A DNA stretch of 64,000 nt from Axinella damicornis. Lineage: Eukaryota > Porifera > Demospongiae > Axinellida > Axinellidae. Made by a program: the position numbers and the translations under genes. Below the pieces are notes generated by a model. It ran no database searches. It saw nothing but the letters and a program-made list of their open reading frames with translations, and had not been told where the DNA came from. The stretch covers positions 9,786,603-9,850,602 of the forward strand of contig OZ007511.1 of the NCBI GenBank assembly GCA_963931865.1, written 5' to 3'. Position 1 is the first letter of the stretch. Each line of letters starts with the position of its first letter. Positions 42,821 through 54,637 of the stretch are shown in pieces.

Positions 42821-45800
42821 ATGGCGGGAAGTATTAATAGTGGAGGTTTCCTGGTGAAATCACTGAAATGCAATGACTGAAAACGCTGAAACGGAGTGAT
42901 CCAAGTACGTTTGTCGCCAGTGTGACACCCTTCTGTGGCCCTTTTCGCGTGATTTTATCTCCCCTCTCGATCTTCCCGCTTGCAGGATATTCTTCCTGGA
43001 AGGAACCCACCAAGACCTGTTCTGCAAGAGCTGGTGAGTGAACATGCAGCTAATGGACTAGCTATTGATGCAGTACTCCGTATGAATTTTTGTGCAGTAT
43101 ATGTCTAACCTGGTGTAAAATTAAACTGGTACCTTTGTTCATCAGTCTTGTCTTTGTTCTTCAGTCTTGTCTTTGTTCTTACCAGGCAGCTTCTGAACGC
43201 TACCAGCTCCAGTCGATGACAATGCAAGGTGGGGTACTTTGCTGTTAGGAGACTCATTAGGCTTTAGTTTGTACTGCTACCTGTGAATTAGAACTATCCA
43301 CAGCACTAGGCGATAGACGTGGTAGGGTGTATGGAATGTATAGCTGTGTTTATATCTGTGTCTCTTGTCCAGGGATTCCTGTAAATGCAGTCGGTTCTGG
43401 CACAAGTGGACTTTCATTGTCCTGTGCAAGGTGAGTGGTTCAGTCACCATCACTCTCCAGTGGTCTGTGAGCTAGCTGCTTGGTTTACTTGTGTTCCTAG
43501 TGCTGCACTCCCGGCAAGGCCTGGGTTGGACACCAATCCCTCCTCTCAGCAAGCCATCATCCTCACTCCCATTGCCAACCTCAGTCCCTACCTGAACAAG
43601 TGAGCTACAACCAAGGGCACTTATCATTGCCAAGGGCACTTATCATTGCCAAGGGCACTTATCATTGCCAAGGGCACTTATCATTGCCAAGGGCACTTAT
43701 CATTGCCAAGGGCACTTATCATTGCCGAGCGCATTAGCGCGAGGCTCTGAATGGGGGATCTATTGCTCACTATATACGTAGGTACATATGTACGTGGTAC
43801 GTACCGAAATGTGTCACGCTCAGGAATGTTGATAGGAATGTTGCGGGTTTCCTGCTGGCCAATTGAGTTTTATTTGCTGCGAGGGCTCGACAGTGCGAGA
43901 ATTACAACCTTGAGAAACAGATCAGTGGACGAGTGCGCGGTGCTCCAGGGCTTGCAGAGCTGAGCAGCTACATAATGGAGTCAAACAGTCGACATCTGTT
44001 TATGCCGCAACTCCACAATAATCACGCATAGCCAGAGGCTAGGGTACAAGCGAGCGGGGCCTTCAGGGCTTGCAGAGCTAGAGCAGCTACATGTGGAGTT
44101 GAACAGTGAGTGTAATCGACATGTTTATCTCAGCCTCACACTCGCAAATTCACACTTAGCTAGAGTTCTATCATACTACTCGTAAGCATGTGGCCAGGCT
44201 GCATGGTGTAATGTACAAATGTCCTGTTCAACCATCTAAACGTTCAGTGCTTGGTGTGTCACCCCACTAACTAGTTACGTGTGGTGTGTTACCTGGTGCC
44301 TTCGCTCTTCTTGCTATTCTGGGCTCCAGCACACCCACGTTCATTTCAAGTCCTTCTACCCTTGACGTCACTCATGTAATAAAGCTTACCCGGCCCTCTC
44401 CCACTTAACTGGCTTAACCATACTGCAAGCAACGGAAAAGTGGAAAAGGGCCTTGGAAAGAGGCTAACTTCAAACTGTATGTGTGATGTGGTGTGGGAAC
44501 AAGGTTGGCACGCCTTGCTAGTTAGCAAGGCAGGGAGTGCTTAATTGTATGTGGGCAATCTGTTGCTCTGACTGGATAACTGGAAGGGATGAGGTTCTAG
44601 CCTAGCTCATTCCCTGCCCTTCCACACCTCCAGTTTTGGATTGCTTACAGTATGACACGCAGTGTTCTCGCCAGAAATTTGTTTAAGAGGGGCACATAAT
44701 GAGATTCATGCTGGTCAGTAAACTTGTGAAGCCATGTATCGAAAATTAGTCTGCAGGAACTACCTTAAGGTCACTATTATTTGCGGGTATTAAATATAAC
44801 GAATTTTAGCGAATTTAAAAAAATCGCTAAATTTTGACCCCACAGACAATAGTATTAGCAGCATGTGATGTCACATACGTGTGCATTAATTGGAGTGAGT
44901 CACACATCTGCGAAGGTAGTTAGCTGTATCAGAGGCTATCTACGAGGTGAGAGCAAGACCTGAGACATTCTGAAAAGTGAGTTTGTCCTACCTGTTGCAC
45001 TAGCCTTTACCAGCAGACTTAGCCATGCTGCATGAGCAGCGTGTCGGTTGCCTCTTGAACGCCAGCAGCTCTGGTGAGTTAAAACGCTAAAATTAATACT
45101 CGTCAAATCCGCTGCATGCCCAATTCGCTAAAATTAGTACCCGCAAATAATAGTGACCTTAAGGTATAGCAGATCAATTTGAAGTACCAATGGTCAGATT
45201 TTTACCCCACGCGTGTATGCGCGAAGCGGGGTTAAGCAATCGGTTTTGTCTGTCAGTCAGTCAGTCGTCTGTCTGTCTGTCAGGCGAAAAAAATTGAAAT
45301 CTCCCCACATAGACCCTCATAAAACCATCGAAATGGAGTCAAACAATAGCAAAAAACTGCTCTATGTGTACCTGACTGAAGTCAAGGCCCTCCGTTTCGC
45401 TGTATTTCGGCTATTTCCTACTTTTCATAACTTCATAACATTGGCTCCACCTCTTCGTGACCTCAGAGTCCCATCAAGAACAGGACACGCAGTGCATTTG
45501 GAAACTTCATGCTTCAAGATGATCGCTAGGAAACCATGATCTATGTACTTCACAGACATCATTCGGCTGTTCTTTCCATTGTTCGTAACATTTGGCCCCA
45601 CCTCTCCAGCTTCACAATATAATATGCGGTAAGCGGTCATTCCCACACCTTGGATATGGCCATACACGAACACAGTATACACGATAGCCACCCTGTTCGA
45701 TGTGCATCGGCAGAGATGTCACGTTGATTGTAGCTGCACTGCATGCTGCATGCATCCTGGCCTGTAGACGTTCAGCGCGGGGTATGTGTTCTATGAACAC

Positions 45801-46570
45801 CTCTAGTTGAGTACAGCTATTGACATACATCCAATGTAGAAGAAACAAACTTTCCACAAGGGGCTTTCCCCTGGAAGTTGATTCTGTGGTACAGTACTGT
45901 TATTACACTCCTGGTAAGGGAAAAATTGTGTCGTGTAATTAAAAAATAAGTAACATTTGACTACTTCGGAATGGCCTACAAAGATTTTGACTACACCGTC
46001 GTGATCACTATCATGCAGTGACCGAACCGTACAATTTTGGTGCTGAAACTCACCTTGGTGGTGGTGGATGTTGTACCATCGGCCACCATTGCTTGAGTGA
46101 AATCTTTGACTTTCGTTGCCAGTACAGCTCTTACAAAAGGCCCCCAAAGATTCTGACCACACGGCCGTGATCGCTGTTGTTCACTGACGCTTACATGTTG
46201 AAACTCACTGTGCTGGCGCAATAATTTATTGTGAGCACTGTAACAATCTTTTGTCTAGCAATATTATGCATGGCATAATATTGCTATATAGTGGAATGCA
46301 GGACATTGGAGGGCGAGCCTGAGCGAAGTGCATGCATGTGCAGGACATGCAAGGAGCAGTTGCATTCACATGACGGTGATCAGAATGTGACCGGACATTG
46401 AGCATAGTAGGCCACAGAAATTATGACACTAAACATACACTCGTGCACATCACAGCAACTATGAGTCAGGTTAGCGTTAGCTGATGCAGTCTTGCTGGTA
46501 CGTCACTGCAGGGTGTATTTCAGAAAATATCACAGGAGGGGGCAAAACAGAACGGCGAAAGTTTTTTTCT

Positions 46571-46601
<31 letters not shown>

Positions 46602-47700
46602 ATGATTGAATAGTGGGTGGTCTGGGTTTGAAATCTGTAAAGGGGGGACAAAACATTTTCAAATGCCCCCCCCCCCACAAAAGAAATCCTGCGTCACCGG
46701 CCACGGCTGTACATGTAGGTCCACGAGCTGCCTCTGTCTTTGTTGTCACCACTGAGGAGGCAGAATGTTCATGGTTCGTGTATTGCTCTAGCCAATGAAT
46801 AGGTAGGTTTATGAGTCTTTGTTGTCGCCATTACATGGATAATATAGACTACGTAGTCTATATTATCCATGGTCAAACAGGTAGACTGTTCACTATCCTT
46901 GCATCAAGGGTTCGTTGAACTATTGTGCACGTGCAAGTGAAATCCGATGATTTCAAATTTACGGTAAGTGCAAGATATAAGCAAACATACACACGCACTG
47001 CGCAATGAAGTCATGCTAGTGTAGGGCTCGCTCAGGCTCGCCCCAATTGATGGTAGCAGAATGAAGCATCAAGGCCTGATCGTCACTCAAAATCTGACAT
47101 CAGCGAATACATGCACCTTGAGTTGACTACCATTACGAAGGCAATGCATTTCATGTGCTCTGCAAAGCAGAGAAGGATTTATTTAGGAATTAGTAGTGAC
47201 CTGTCCTACTCAACCTCTTGAAAGATTTAGGGAATTGCCATTTCCCAACCTCAACCCTTCCCATCCATAAAAGGTAGTGTGGAGTAGGACCGGCCATCAC
47301 TAATTTGCTAAGGCGCACATGCTGAGTTTGACGCTCCTTCGCCCGCCGCCTTTGGCGGTTCATGCGCTCCTGATGATACACCTGTGAATGTGAGGTGAAA
47401 TTCTTGTTGATGGCATCTGTTGTGCCAACAAATTAAGTCTCTCTACCCTTTCACCATTGTACATTACAGACGTGCACGTAGGTGGACCATTCGAGCTCGT
47501 GTTACTTTGAAGCCACCTATAAGGCCATGGTACAAATCTAAGAAAAAACAAGGGAAGGTGCTCACCGTGAACCTAGCAGATAATTCCGTAAGTCACCCCA
47601 ACATCTCATGACAGGATTTTTCATGTGGGAATTGGGGGTGTGTGACTGCACGTACATACATATTGTAGGATATCTGCTGTAGGTTTAATTTTGTGTGTGT

Positions 47701-47749
<49 letters not shown>

Positions 47750-48195
47750 GGGACACATTTCCCCAACTTGAACTTGCCCACTTCCTTCTGTATTTAGAAA
47801 TACTCTTGTTTTCTCCTTGCAGGGAGAGATAAAAGCCATCATCTGGAATGAGGCTGCTTTGAAGTATGCACCTATATTTGAAGTCGGAAAGGTATTTATT
47901 TTGCGGTACACCCTACACCCCCTACCTGTCATCATCTTATTCTTATCTGGTCACAGTTATGAGTGATTGTGGTGGAAGCTCTATACTTGATTTCCCCTCA
48001 CACACATGCTGTGCACACCACACACACACACACACACCCAGGTGTATTACATCTCCGGGGGTTACCTGAAGCCAGCCAACAAGCGGTACTCTGGGGGGAT
48101 CAAGAATGACTACACCCTAACCTTCAATGACGATACTGAAGTTGAGGTGGGAGATCTACCCAACAGCCGGTACAACAGGGTGAATAGTTTCATTG
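42821..48195 (+). CDS. RPA70-like protein, truncated (DBD-A only)
   Basis: Exons 42821-42853, 42986-43033, 43186-43228, 43373-43430, 43501-43599, 47482-47587, 47823-47891 and 48042-48195 agree in phase and give about 203 residues. The last three and the end of exon 5 encode the first ssDNA-binding OB fold of replication protein A large subunit: LTPIANLSPYLNK-WTIRARVT, GKVLTVNLADNSGEIKAIIW, VYYISGGYLKPANKRYSGG, KNDYTLTFNDDTEVEV. Exons 1-3 (MAGSINSGGFL, RPVLQEL, SERYQLQSMTMQG) look like a shortened N-terminal domain. DBD-B and the zinc-containing DBD-C of the usual roughly 600-residue subunit are not found downstream. Without splicing after 48195 the frame ends at TGA 48260. It could be a partial paralogue. 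Confidence 0.78.
43611..43726 (+). repeat. 19-bp tandem repeat, about 6 copies
   Basis: CAAGGGCACTTATCATTGC repeats head to tail without spacers in intron 5 of the RPA70-like gene, 12 bp after the exon 5 donor. Confidence 0.96.
44761..45166. mobile_element. MITE with TACCTTAAGGTCACTATTAT ends, copy 1
   Basis: Ends TACCTTAAGGTCACTATTAT and ATAATAGTGACCTTAAGGTA, with AATTTTAGCGAATTT inside. The same element is at 52197-52627. A TA target duplication is possible. It lies in the long intron of the RPA70-like gene. Confidence 0.9.
45900..46210 (+). repeat. dispersed repeat, copy 2
   Basis: Direct copy of 41620-41942 with many substitutions and small indels. Confidence 0.85.
46530..46685 (+). repeat. 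poly-G repeat unit, matches 48840-48990
   Basis: Both copies show a GGGAAAGTTT-type start, a long G-run, GATTGAATAGTG, GGTCTGGGTTTGAAATCTGT and a second G/C-run. Confidence 0.8.
46834..46871. other. perfect 38-bp palindrome
   Basis: CATGGATAATATAGACTAC is followed directly by its exact complement, with no loop. Candidate cruciform. Confidence 0.9.
47695..47747. repeat. (TG)n(G)n compound tract
   Basis: (TG)n passes into about 33 G in the intron between RPA70-like exons 6 and 7. Confidence 0.95.
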
Positions 48196-48214
48196 GTAAG
48201 TACGTTTTGGTCTG

Positions 48215-48838
48215 GCCTAAAGTGTCCCTTGCTCTATGCTGGGAGCATCCCTTGTTGTGAGTAGAGTGTCCCTTGCTCTAAGCAGGACTGTCCCTTGCTG
48301 TGAGCAGTACTGTCCCTTGCTCTGAGCAGGAGCATCCCTTGCTGTGAGCAGGAATGTCATTGCTCTGAGCAGGAGCGGCCCTTGCTCTGAACGAAGTGCC
48401 CCTTGCTCTGAGCAGGAGCATCCCTTGCTCTGAGCAGGAGCGGCCCTTGCTCTGAACGAAGTGCCCCTTGCTCTGAGCAGGAGCGTCCCTTGCTCTGAGC
48501 AGGAGTGTCCCTTGCTGTGAGCAGGAGCATCCGTTGCTTTGAGCAGTAGCGTCCCTTGCTCTGAGCAGGGGTGTCCCTTGCTCTGAACGGAGCACCCCTT
48601 GCTCTGAGCAGGAGTGTCCCTTGCTCTGAGCAGGAGCATCCCTTGCTGTGAGCAGGACTGTCCCTTGCTGTGAGCAGGAGCGTCCGTTGCTTTGAGCAGT
48701 AGCGTCCCTTGCTCTAAGCAGGAGTGTCCACTGCTCTGAGTGGAGTGCCATTTGCTCTGAGCAGGAGTGTTCCTTAATTGCTATGAGTGGAGTATCCCTT
48801 GCTCTGAGCAGTAGCGCCCCTTGCTGTGTGCAGAGCAT
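48215..48838. repeat. 22-bp minisatellite, about 28 units
   Basis: Units of CCCTTGCTCTGAGCAGGAGC type begin about 20 bp after the last RPA70-like exon. Variants (GCTGTGAGCAG, GCTTTGAGCAG, CTGAACGAAG) are interleaved, which suggests higher-order duplication. Long open minus-strand frames here are by-products of the repeat. Confidence 0.95.
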
Positions 48839-48839
48839 C

Positions 48840-48990
48840 ACTGGGGGGGGAACAGAACATAGGGAAAGTTTGGGGGGTGGGGGGGGGGGGGGGGGGGGGG
48901 GGATTGAATAGTGTGCGGCATTGTGCCATTTAGGGGGGTCTGGGTTTGAAATCTGTAAGGGCGGGGGGGGGGGGGGGGGAGGGGTGGGGA
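48840..48990 (+). repeat. poly-G repeat unit, second copy
   Basis: Counterpart of 46530-46685, inserted at the end of the minisatellite. Confidence 0.8.
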
Positions 48991-49727
48991 GAGGCGAATA
49001 TCAGTTATCTGAATATTGGTTAAACTGCAGTCTAGACCCAACAAATGCCTACTCTGGTCCCTCAATGCACTGTACATGCTCTAAATGACTGCTTCAACTA
49101 ACCGGGCTGAAACTAAACCAATACTTCTCCGGCCCAAAAGTAACCCCAAGCCATGCAGTGGCAAGTTGTAGTCCTTGGAGCAAAACCGATAGCCGATCTT
49201 CATTTACTGGGGGCATGCATAGCAACAAGAATGCCTTACACATGTGAGTGTACTTTCATGTACAGTGTAGTAGGCTCAATTAGCCTCATGAAGTAGGCAG
49301 GAAGCTGAAATGGCAAAGCGGAAAATTTTGCTGAAGTAGTGCACGCTTCCCCAAGTGCTAAAACTCATGGTGTGGTTAGCTCATTGTCTTCTATGAAGAA
49401 AGTAAGAGTTGGATCTGCTGACTGCACCACACCGGCTCTGCCAACTCGTCCAACCCAGTTGACCAAGCATCACATGTGCAGTAATTGCATTCCTAAAAGT
49501 GACTAACTATTGCTGTATGCGTCTATTCATGTATACTAGTGCATACGTGAATGCACACAGAAGAGCCTCGCGGGGGAGGGAGTTGATACTTGCCAGCTGT
49601 AAGAGACAATTCAGGCATGTAATATGGCGAGAGTTGGCATTGTTGCCGTGTTTATATATTCACAGCCTGGTGAGTATATTCATGTAGCTTACTCTGACTA
49701 TAGTATACTCACACAGTACAGCCAGGC
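48991..49727. other. gene-poor stretch
   Basis: No RPA DBD-B-like exon was found here. A short minus-strand motif near 49387-49452 is discussed under rejected items. Confidence 0.5.
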
Positions 49728-49826
49728 TAGCCTCGTTCCCTGGCCCTGCCAACCTTTTCATCGCTTGCGCGTTTGAGTACTGCAAGTGACGAAAAGCTGG
49801 GCAGGGCCTGCATGGGAACGAGGCTA
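49728..49826. mobile_element. 99-bp foldback element
   Basis: TAGCCTCGTTCCCTGGCCCT pairs with the end CATGGGAACGAGGCTA; AAGCTGGGC arms are also present. Flanks CAGCCAGGC and CGGCCAGGT agree at 7 of 9 positions. Confidence 0.85.
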
Positions 49827-49894
49827 CGGCCAGGTAAGTACAGCTGATTGCAGTTCTATTGCATATTCCATGACCATACTGGACACGAGACTAT

Positions 49895-50075
49895 ACCATA
49901 CACGGCAAGAACTTCCTGTGGGTGGAGCTTCAAGGAAATTACACCACGCAGAATTCGCTGGAGTCCAGAAGCTACATATGCACTTAGCATGAGTGTCACA
50001 TTTGCAGAACACAGTTTCCGTGAAAATCCATAGAATACACAATATTTGAATGGAACTGCAATCTGCATGAAGCAA
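49895..50075 (+). repeat. dispersed repeat, copy matching 10020-10200
   Basis: Reads GGCAAGAACTTCCTGTGGGT, GGAGTCCAGAAG and GAACTGCAATCTGC in the same order as the inverted 10-kb copy. Confidence 0.6.
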
Positions 50076-50466
50076 CCAAACGCATAATCATTTTTGGAGC
50101 TACAACTCTGTGTTATAAATATAGCAGTCATGTATTAGTTGTACGTAAGAACAACATTCACTGCATGAGTGCCTTGCATAGTGAGTATGAGTGATGTCCT
50201 TATTGCATTCCTGAGCGTTACAAACATATTATGTATACAATTAATGCAAGCTAGCTCAGATTTCGACTTCCCTGCTGCACAATTAGTTGCGTTGCTTCCC
50301 GCTCGGCAATAAATCCTCTTTGAGATCACGGCCTACACAAACAGGTTGGTTGCCTCATGCTTAGGTGCTCTCCAATGATATAGCAAATACTGATATATTT
50401 GCTGATTAAGCCGTTTTCCAACAGCTGATCTGATATATCTGTACAACCCTAACCAGTTTATTTATA

Positions 50467-51118
50467 CAAGTAGCTTCACTCACTTCGATTGCTTAACTAC
50501 TTCCTCCTCGTTTGCCTTGCTCCCTGATTGCATCTGCTTCAGCTGCTGCTCCCCGATTGTGTCCGCTTCAGCTGCTGCTCCCTGATTACATCCACTTCAG
50601 CTGCAGCTCCCCGATTGTGTCCGCTTCAGCTGCTGCTCCCCAATTGGGTCTGCTTCAGCTGCTGGTCCCAGTTGCGCTTGCTTCAGCTACTGCGTCCACT
50701 TCAGCTGCTGCTTCCCAATTGGGTCCACTTCAGCGTTGCGTCTGCTTCAGCTGCTGCTCCCCGATTGCGTCTGCTCAGCTGTTGCTCCCCCTGATTGCGT
50801 CCACTTTGGCTGCTGCTCCCCGATTGCGTCTGCTGCAGCTGCTGCTCCCTGATTGCATCTGCTTCAGCTACTTCCACCCATTGCATCCACTTCAGCTGCT
50901 GCTCCTTGACTGCGTCCATTTCAGCTGTCCAGCCAAGTTCTGGAAGGTTCCAACCCATGCGCGAGCATTCGTAGAGTTCGAGGTTCAGTATAGTACGAAG
51001 GTCGCACGTCACTATAGTCTAGTCCAACCCCCAGAACATCCCACATCTGTTACACACACACAGTCACACACACACAAACACACACTCACGAACACACAGA
51101 CACAAGCACACACACACA

Positions 51119-51178
<60 letters not shown>

Positions 51179-51244
51179 CACACAAACACACACATGCACA
51201 CACATGCACACACACACATGATTAAAATCTTAATGTATTGATAG
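50467..51244 (+). mobile_element. composite retroposon with internal 27-bp VNTR, copy 3 (longest)
   Basis: Head CAAGTAGCTTCACTCACTTC, then about 15 units of GCTTCAGCTGCTGCTCCCCG type (50519-50935), a unique part with GAGTTCGAGGTTCAGTA and CACTATAGTCTAGTCC, a 160-bp (CA)n and the end TTAAAATCTTAATGTATTGA. Confidence 0.8.
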
Positions 51245-51453
51245 AACGAAGCCCATTTTGAGAATCCAGTGCAAAGTACTAGTAAGTTAGAGTCTGTGCT
51301 ATGAAATGTTTAACTCAGTGACACACTGAATTAAGCATCTGAATGGCAGATTAGAATGGTAGATTGGTATGACTCACTCTCCTTTGCAATTGCTTTGCTA
51401 GTTCTTACACAGTACATTACTGTATGTGAAATGAATCCACACTGTGTTTCAAC

Positions 51454-52001
51454 TACCGTATTTCCGCGATCAAACGCCGCGGCTACTATTCATTTCATCA
51501 CGCGATACTGCGGCTACTGTTTGAGGGCGGCCACTAATTGAAGGTGGCGTTTATTAAACCCAGCATAAACAAGGAAGCGAGGAAACGGATTGGAGCACCG
51601 TGTATGCACAAAGAAGAAGTTTTGTTTCAGCCCTGGGACGTGCGGTACTATCATAATCATCCCGACAAAACGGTGGGAAACGCTAAAGCCATTACTGTCA
51701 CGAAAGATTTCGCCGGTCACACGTCGCTCGCACCCCGTGCCTCTACCTCAGAAAACGCCAAATGCTGCAGCTCTTGGGGAATATGACCAACAATCAGTTC
51801 TCCTCTCTTCACGCTCACAGCGAAACAGTCACGGTCCTCGAGGGCTAGACAAAGCGCTTCGATCGATCGCCGACCGTTCGAATACTAGCCGCGGCTACTA
51901 AACAAGGGTGGCGTTTATTTCATTCATCCCTTCCGGAGGTGCGGCTATTATTCAAGGGCGGCCACTAATCAAGTGTGGCGTTTGATCGCAGAAATACGGT
52001 A
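51454..52001. mobile_element. pogo-like MITE with TACCGTATTTCCGCGATC ends
   Basis: Ends TACCGTATTTCCGCGATCAA and TTGATCGCAGAAATACGGTA with a TA duplication. Internal GGCGTTTATT and CGGCTACT motifs are mirrored. The centre has an open frame of about 80 codons without a recognised domain. Confidence 0.85.
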
Positions 52002-52133
52002 CTTACATGTACATTCAGAGTGTATTATAACGGTCGGCCATCGGCCATATTCCGGGCAAAGCACTGATATGGCCATCCACTGACTGTTCTGCTCTAACAT
52101 ACGTAGTGCAACTGTGCAAGCCTACTGTACGTA

Positions 52134-52187
52134 TAGCCTCGTTCCCAGGCTGACAAATAGCTGGAGAGGAGCCTGGGAACGAGGCTA
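52134..52187. mobile_element. 54-bp foldback element
   Basis: TAGCCTCGTTCCCAGGCT pairs with AGCCTGGGAACGAGGCTA. Flanks CTGTACGTA and CTGTATGTA match at 8 of 9. It ends 9 bp before the next MITE. Confidence 0.9.
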
Positions 52188-52196
52188 CTGTATGTA

Positions 52197-52627
52197 TACC
52201 TTAAGGTCACTATTATTTGCGGGTATTAAATTTAGCGAATTTTAGCGAATTTGAAAAAATCGCTAAATTTTGACCCCGCAAACAATAGTATTAGCAGCAT
52301 GTGACGTCACATACGTGTGCATTAATTGGAGCGAGTCACAAGCTAGCCACCTACGAAGCGATCTGCGAAGGTAGTTAGTTAGCTGTATCAGAGGCTATCT
52401 ACGAGGTGAGAGCAAGACCTGAGACATCATTCCGAAAAGTGAGTTTGTCCTACCTGTTGCACTAGCCTTTACCTGCAGACTGAGCCGTGCTGAACAGCGT
52501 GATTGCCTCTTGAACGGATTAGTTGCCACAGCTCTGGTGAGTTAACGCTAAAATTAATACTCGCCAAATCCGCTGCATGGCCAATTCGCTAAAATTAGTA
52601 CCCGCAAATAATAGTGACCTTAAGGTA
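52197..52627. mobile_element. MITE with TACCTTAAGGTCACTATTAT ends, copy 2
   Basis: Same ends and interior as 44761-45166 with short extra segments near 52341 and 52513. Confidence 0.9.
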
Positions 52628-54637
52628 CATGTTCTGATTATGTATTCACACTCTGTGTAAGTATATTCATAAAGCAGCAAAACCTAAACTTGTAGTGGCA
52701 AGTGCAACCTCAGCGCTGTCAATAGGGTTTCACTGTGTGTGACAGTGACTTTGCTGTGGGGTTTCAGACACTTGAACACTTCACACACATACCCAGAGGA
52801 GGGAGGACACAATCATGTGATGCACTTTTAATTGCGAATCGGTGAGCTCGTAAGTATAGGCTATACACTTGCACTGTGAAGTCAATTTAGTTGGGGCGCC
52901 CTCTGCCAATTTTGATTTTTGCTTTCGCAGTACACTGATACTCAGTAGAGCATTTACAGATCGAGCGCCTGGTGTAGTCCACTGCTATGACCAAGTACAC
53001 ATTTAATATGCGTTCAAGAATGCTAGGAATGATAACTAACCGTGTGATTTTGTCAAGACATGACGTCATGCATGCATGTCCTCCCTCCTCTGACACATAC
53101 CTGCCAACATTCCCTCAGATTACCATCCCACACCGCTTCCCGCTCGGCAATTCGTGTCAGATATCATGTTCGACCAACACTGGTATTGGTCTGACATTAT
53201 GTCAGGCCAGGTTTAAAATTATAATACTCTCTGTACGTGTATATAGCATAGTTGCCAAGTTTTTAAAAGCAACTTCAGGGACACATGGTTGAATGGTGCA
53301 CCCCCCCCCCCCCCCCCCCCATCAAAGAACATTATAACCACACCATACATGAATATAATCACATTACACATAATAATCACAATTCGCCACCTCCTGGTGC
53401 CACTTTCAATTCACGTGTGTTTCAAAGTCGTGTCAGAAACCATGAGCAATGCTGAAGTCGGACGATCAAAGCATGGACCTCCCAACTGCTTCGTTGAATA
53501 CTTGTAAACTCCTCCCTCCATGAATGGCATTTCCTCCTTGCTGCAGGTACGTACGTATACACTTACAGTCCTCAACTCGGCCATTTGCAGCAACTCAGTC
53601 TCTTCGCAGCATGTGGTCTTTCACTAATTTCCGTTCCCAGACTACAACAAGCCTGGGAACGAGAACAGGGTTATTGCTATGGACAAAAGCACCTTCCATA
53701 CGGGACAGGGGACAAGACAAAGAATTCCGGGACTGTCCTGGACGTTTCAGGACACTTGGCAACTATGACAAAGCTTCAAGCTTCTTCCATGTAAGGACAC
53801 GGAACTGGCTGACTCTACATATGTATGCACGAGAAAACAACACTGTGTGGAGCTCACTCAGGCTCACCCCAATTAGTGGTTAGAGGTTACTATATTATTC
53901 ATGGCCAATAATGTCAACAACCTGTTGGCTCCACATGGAGGCTAGCCAGAGGAGGTTGACACGGTCATGTGACAGATGTGTGTAGGCGAATTGTTTACTT
54001 ACAGCACAGAGGCACATGTGCAGAAAACTGTGATACCGTAGTGACTGATAATTATTTTGAACATTCTATTAATTTGATCACCCCCTTTTCGTTTTGCATT
54101 CCAAGAAGTTCGAACACCCACCATAATTAGAACTCGAACAGTCGCATGAGCATATAGCCCACAGTGTATAGTACTGCCTGCATGCTGGCGGTTATGGTAG
54201 AGAGCAATATCTAATTCAGCAAAAGTATATTGATATCACACTCTGTGATCCCTTCGAGTGAACAGCGTCTCGCATGCTCTTGTTTGTGTCGCTGTCTTTG
54301 TGTGCGTGACCAGTGCCGAGTGTCGTCACCTGCTCATTTGTTTGTCTGTATAGTAGAAGTGCATGTAATCGGCACTTGCCTGCTGCACAGTTGTACAAGT
54401 ATTGTCTTGTGCCCAGACATCCACACCCATTGGCAGAGTCGTGTGGTGGCTTGAGTTACATTTCTTGTTACAGAGGCGTGTCCAGTAAAGGTGTGATTCA
54501 ATCAAGATAAGAATGATAATTGAGATAGACGCTCCTTTCTGCATGCACTGTTTGTTGTGTAGAAGAAATCTCACTCAACAGACGTTCTCTGCTGGGGGGC
54601 ATGGATAACTGGGCACGAGACTACAGTAGAAGTACAG
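52628..54637. other. gene-poor stretch before gene B
   Basis: No exon could be tied to gene B with confidence. A poly-C run is at 53301-53320. Confidence 0.5.

Noticed and set aside
43611..43726. CRISPR-like array
   Set aside because: 19-bp units are head to tail without spacers, in an animal intron; a plain tandem repeat.
48217..48841. Two long minus-strand frames (140 and 187 codons) with SEQGTLLLRAR repeats
   Set aside because: By-product of a 22-bp minisatellite; period 22 cycles through frames and no start or splice context supports a gene.
49387..49452. Minus-strand NWVGRVGRAG, like helicase motif VI (HRxGRxGR) of DEAD-box proteins
   Set aside because: Only about 25 residues before a stop; lacks the His-Arg start and any other helicase motif.
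51012..51215. Cys/Val-rich minus-strand frame
   Set aside because: Pure (TG)n translation.
51538..51901. Overlapping open frames of 82 and 103 codons
   Set aside because: They lie within the 51454-52001 MITE, overlap in different frames and show no known transposase motif.
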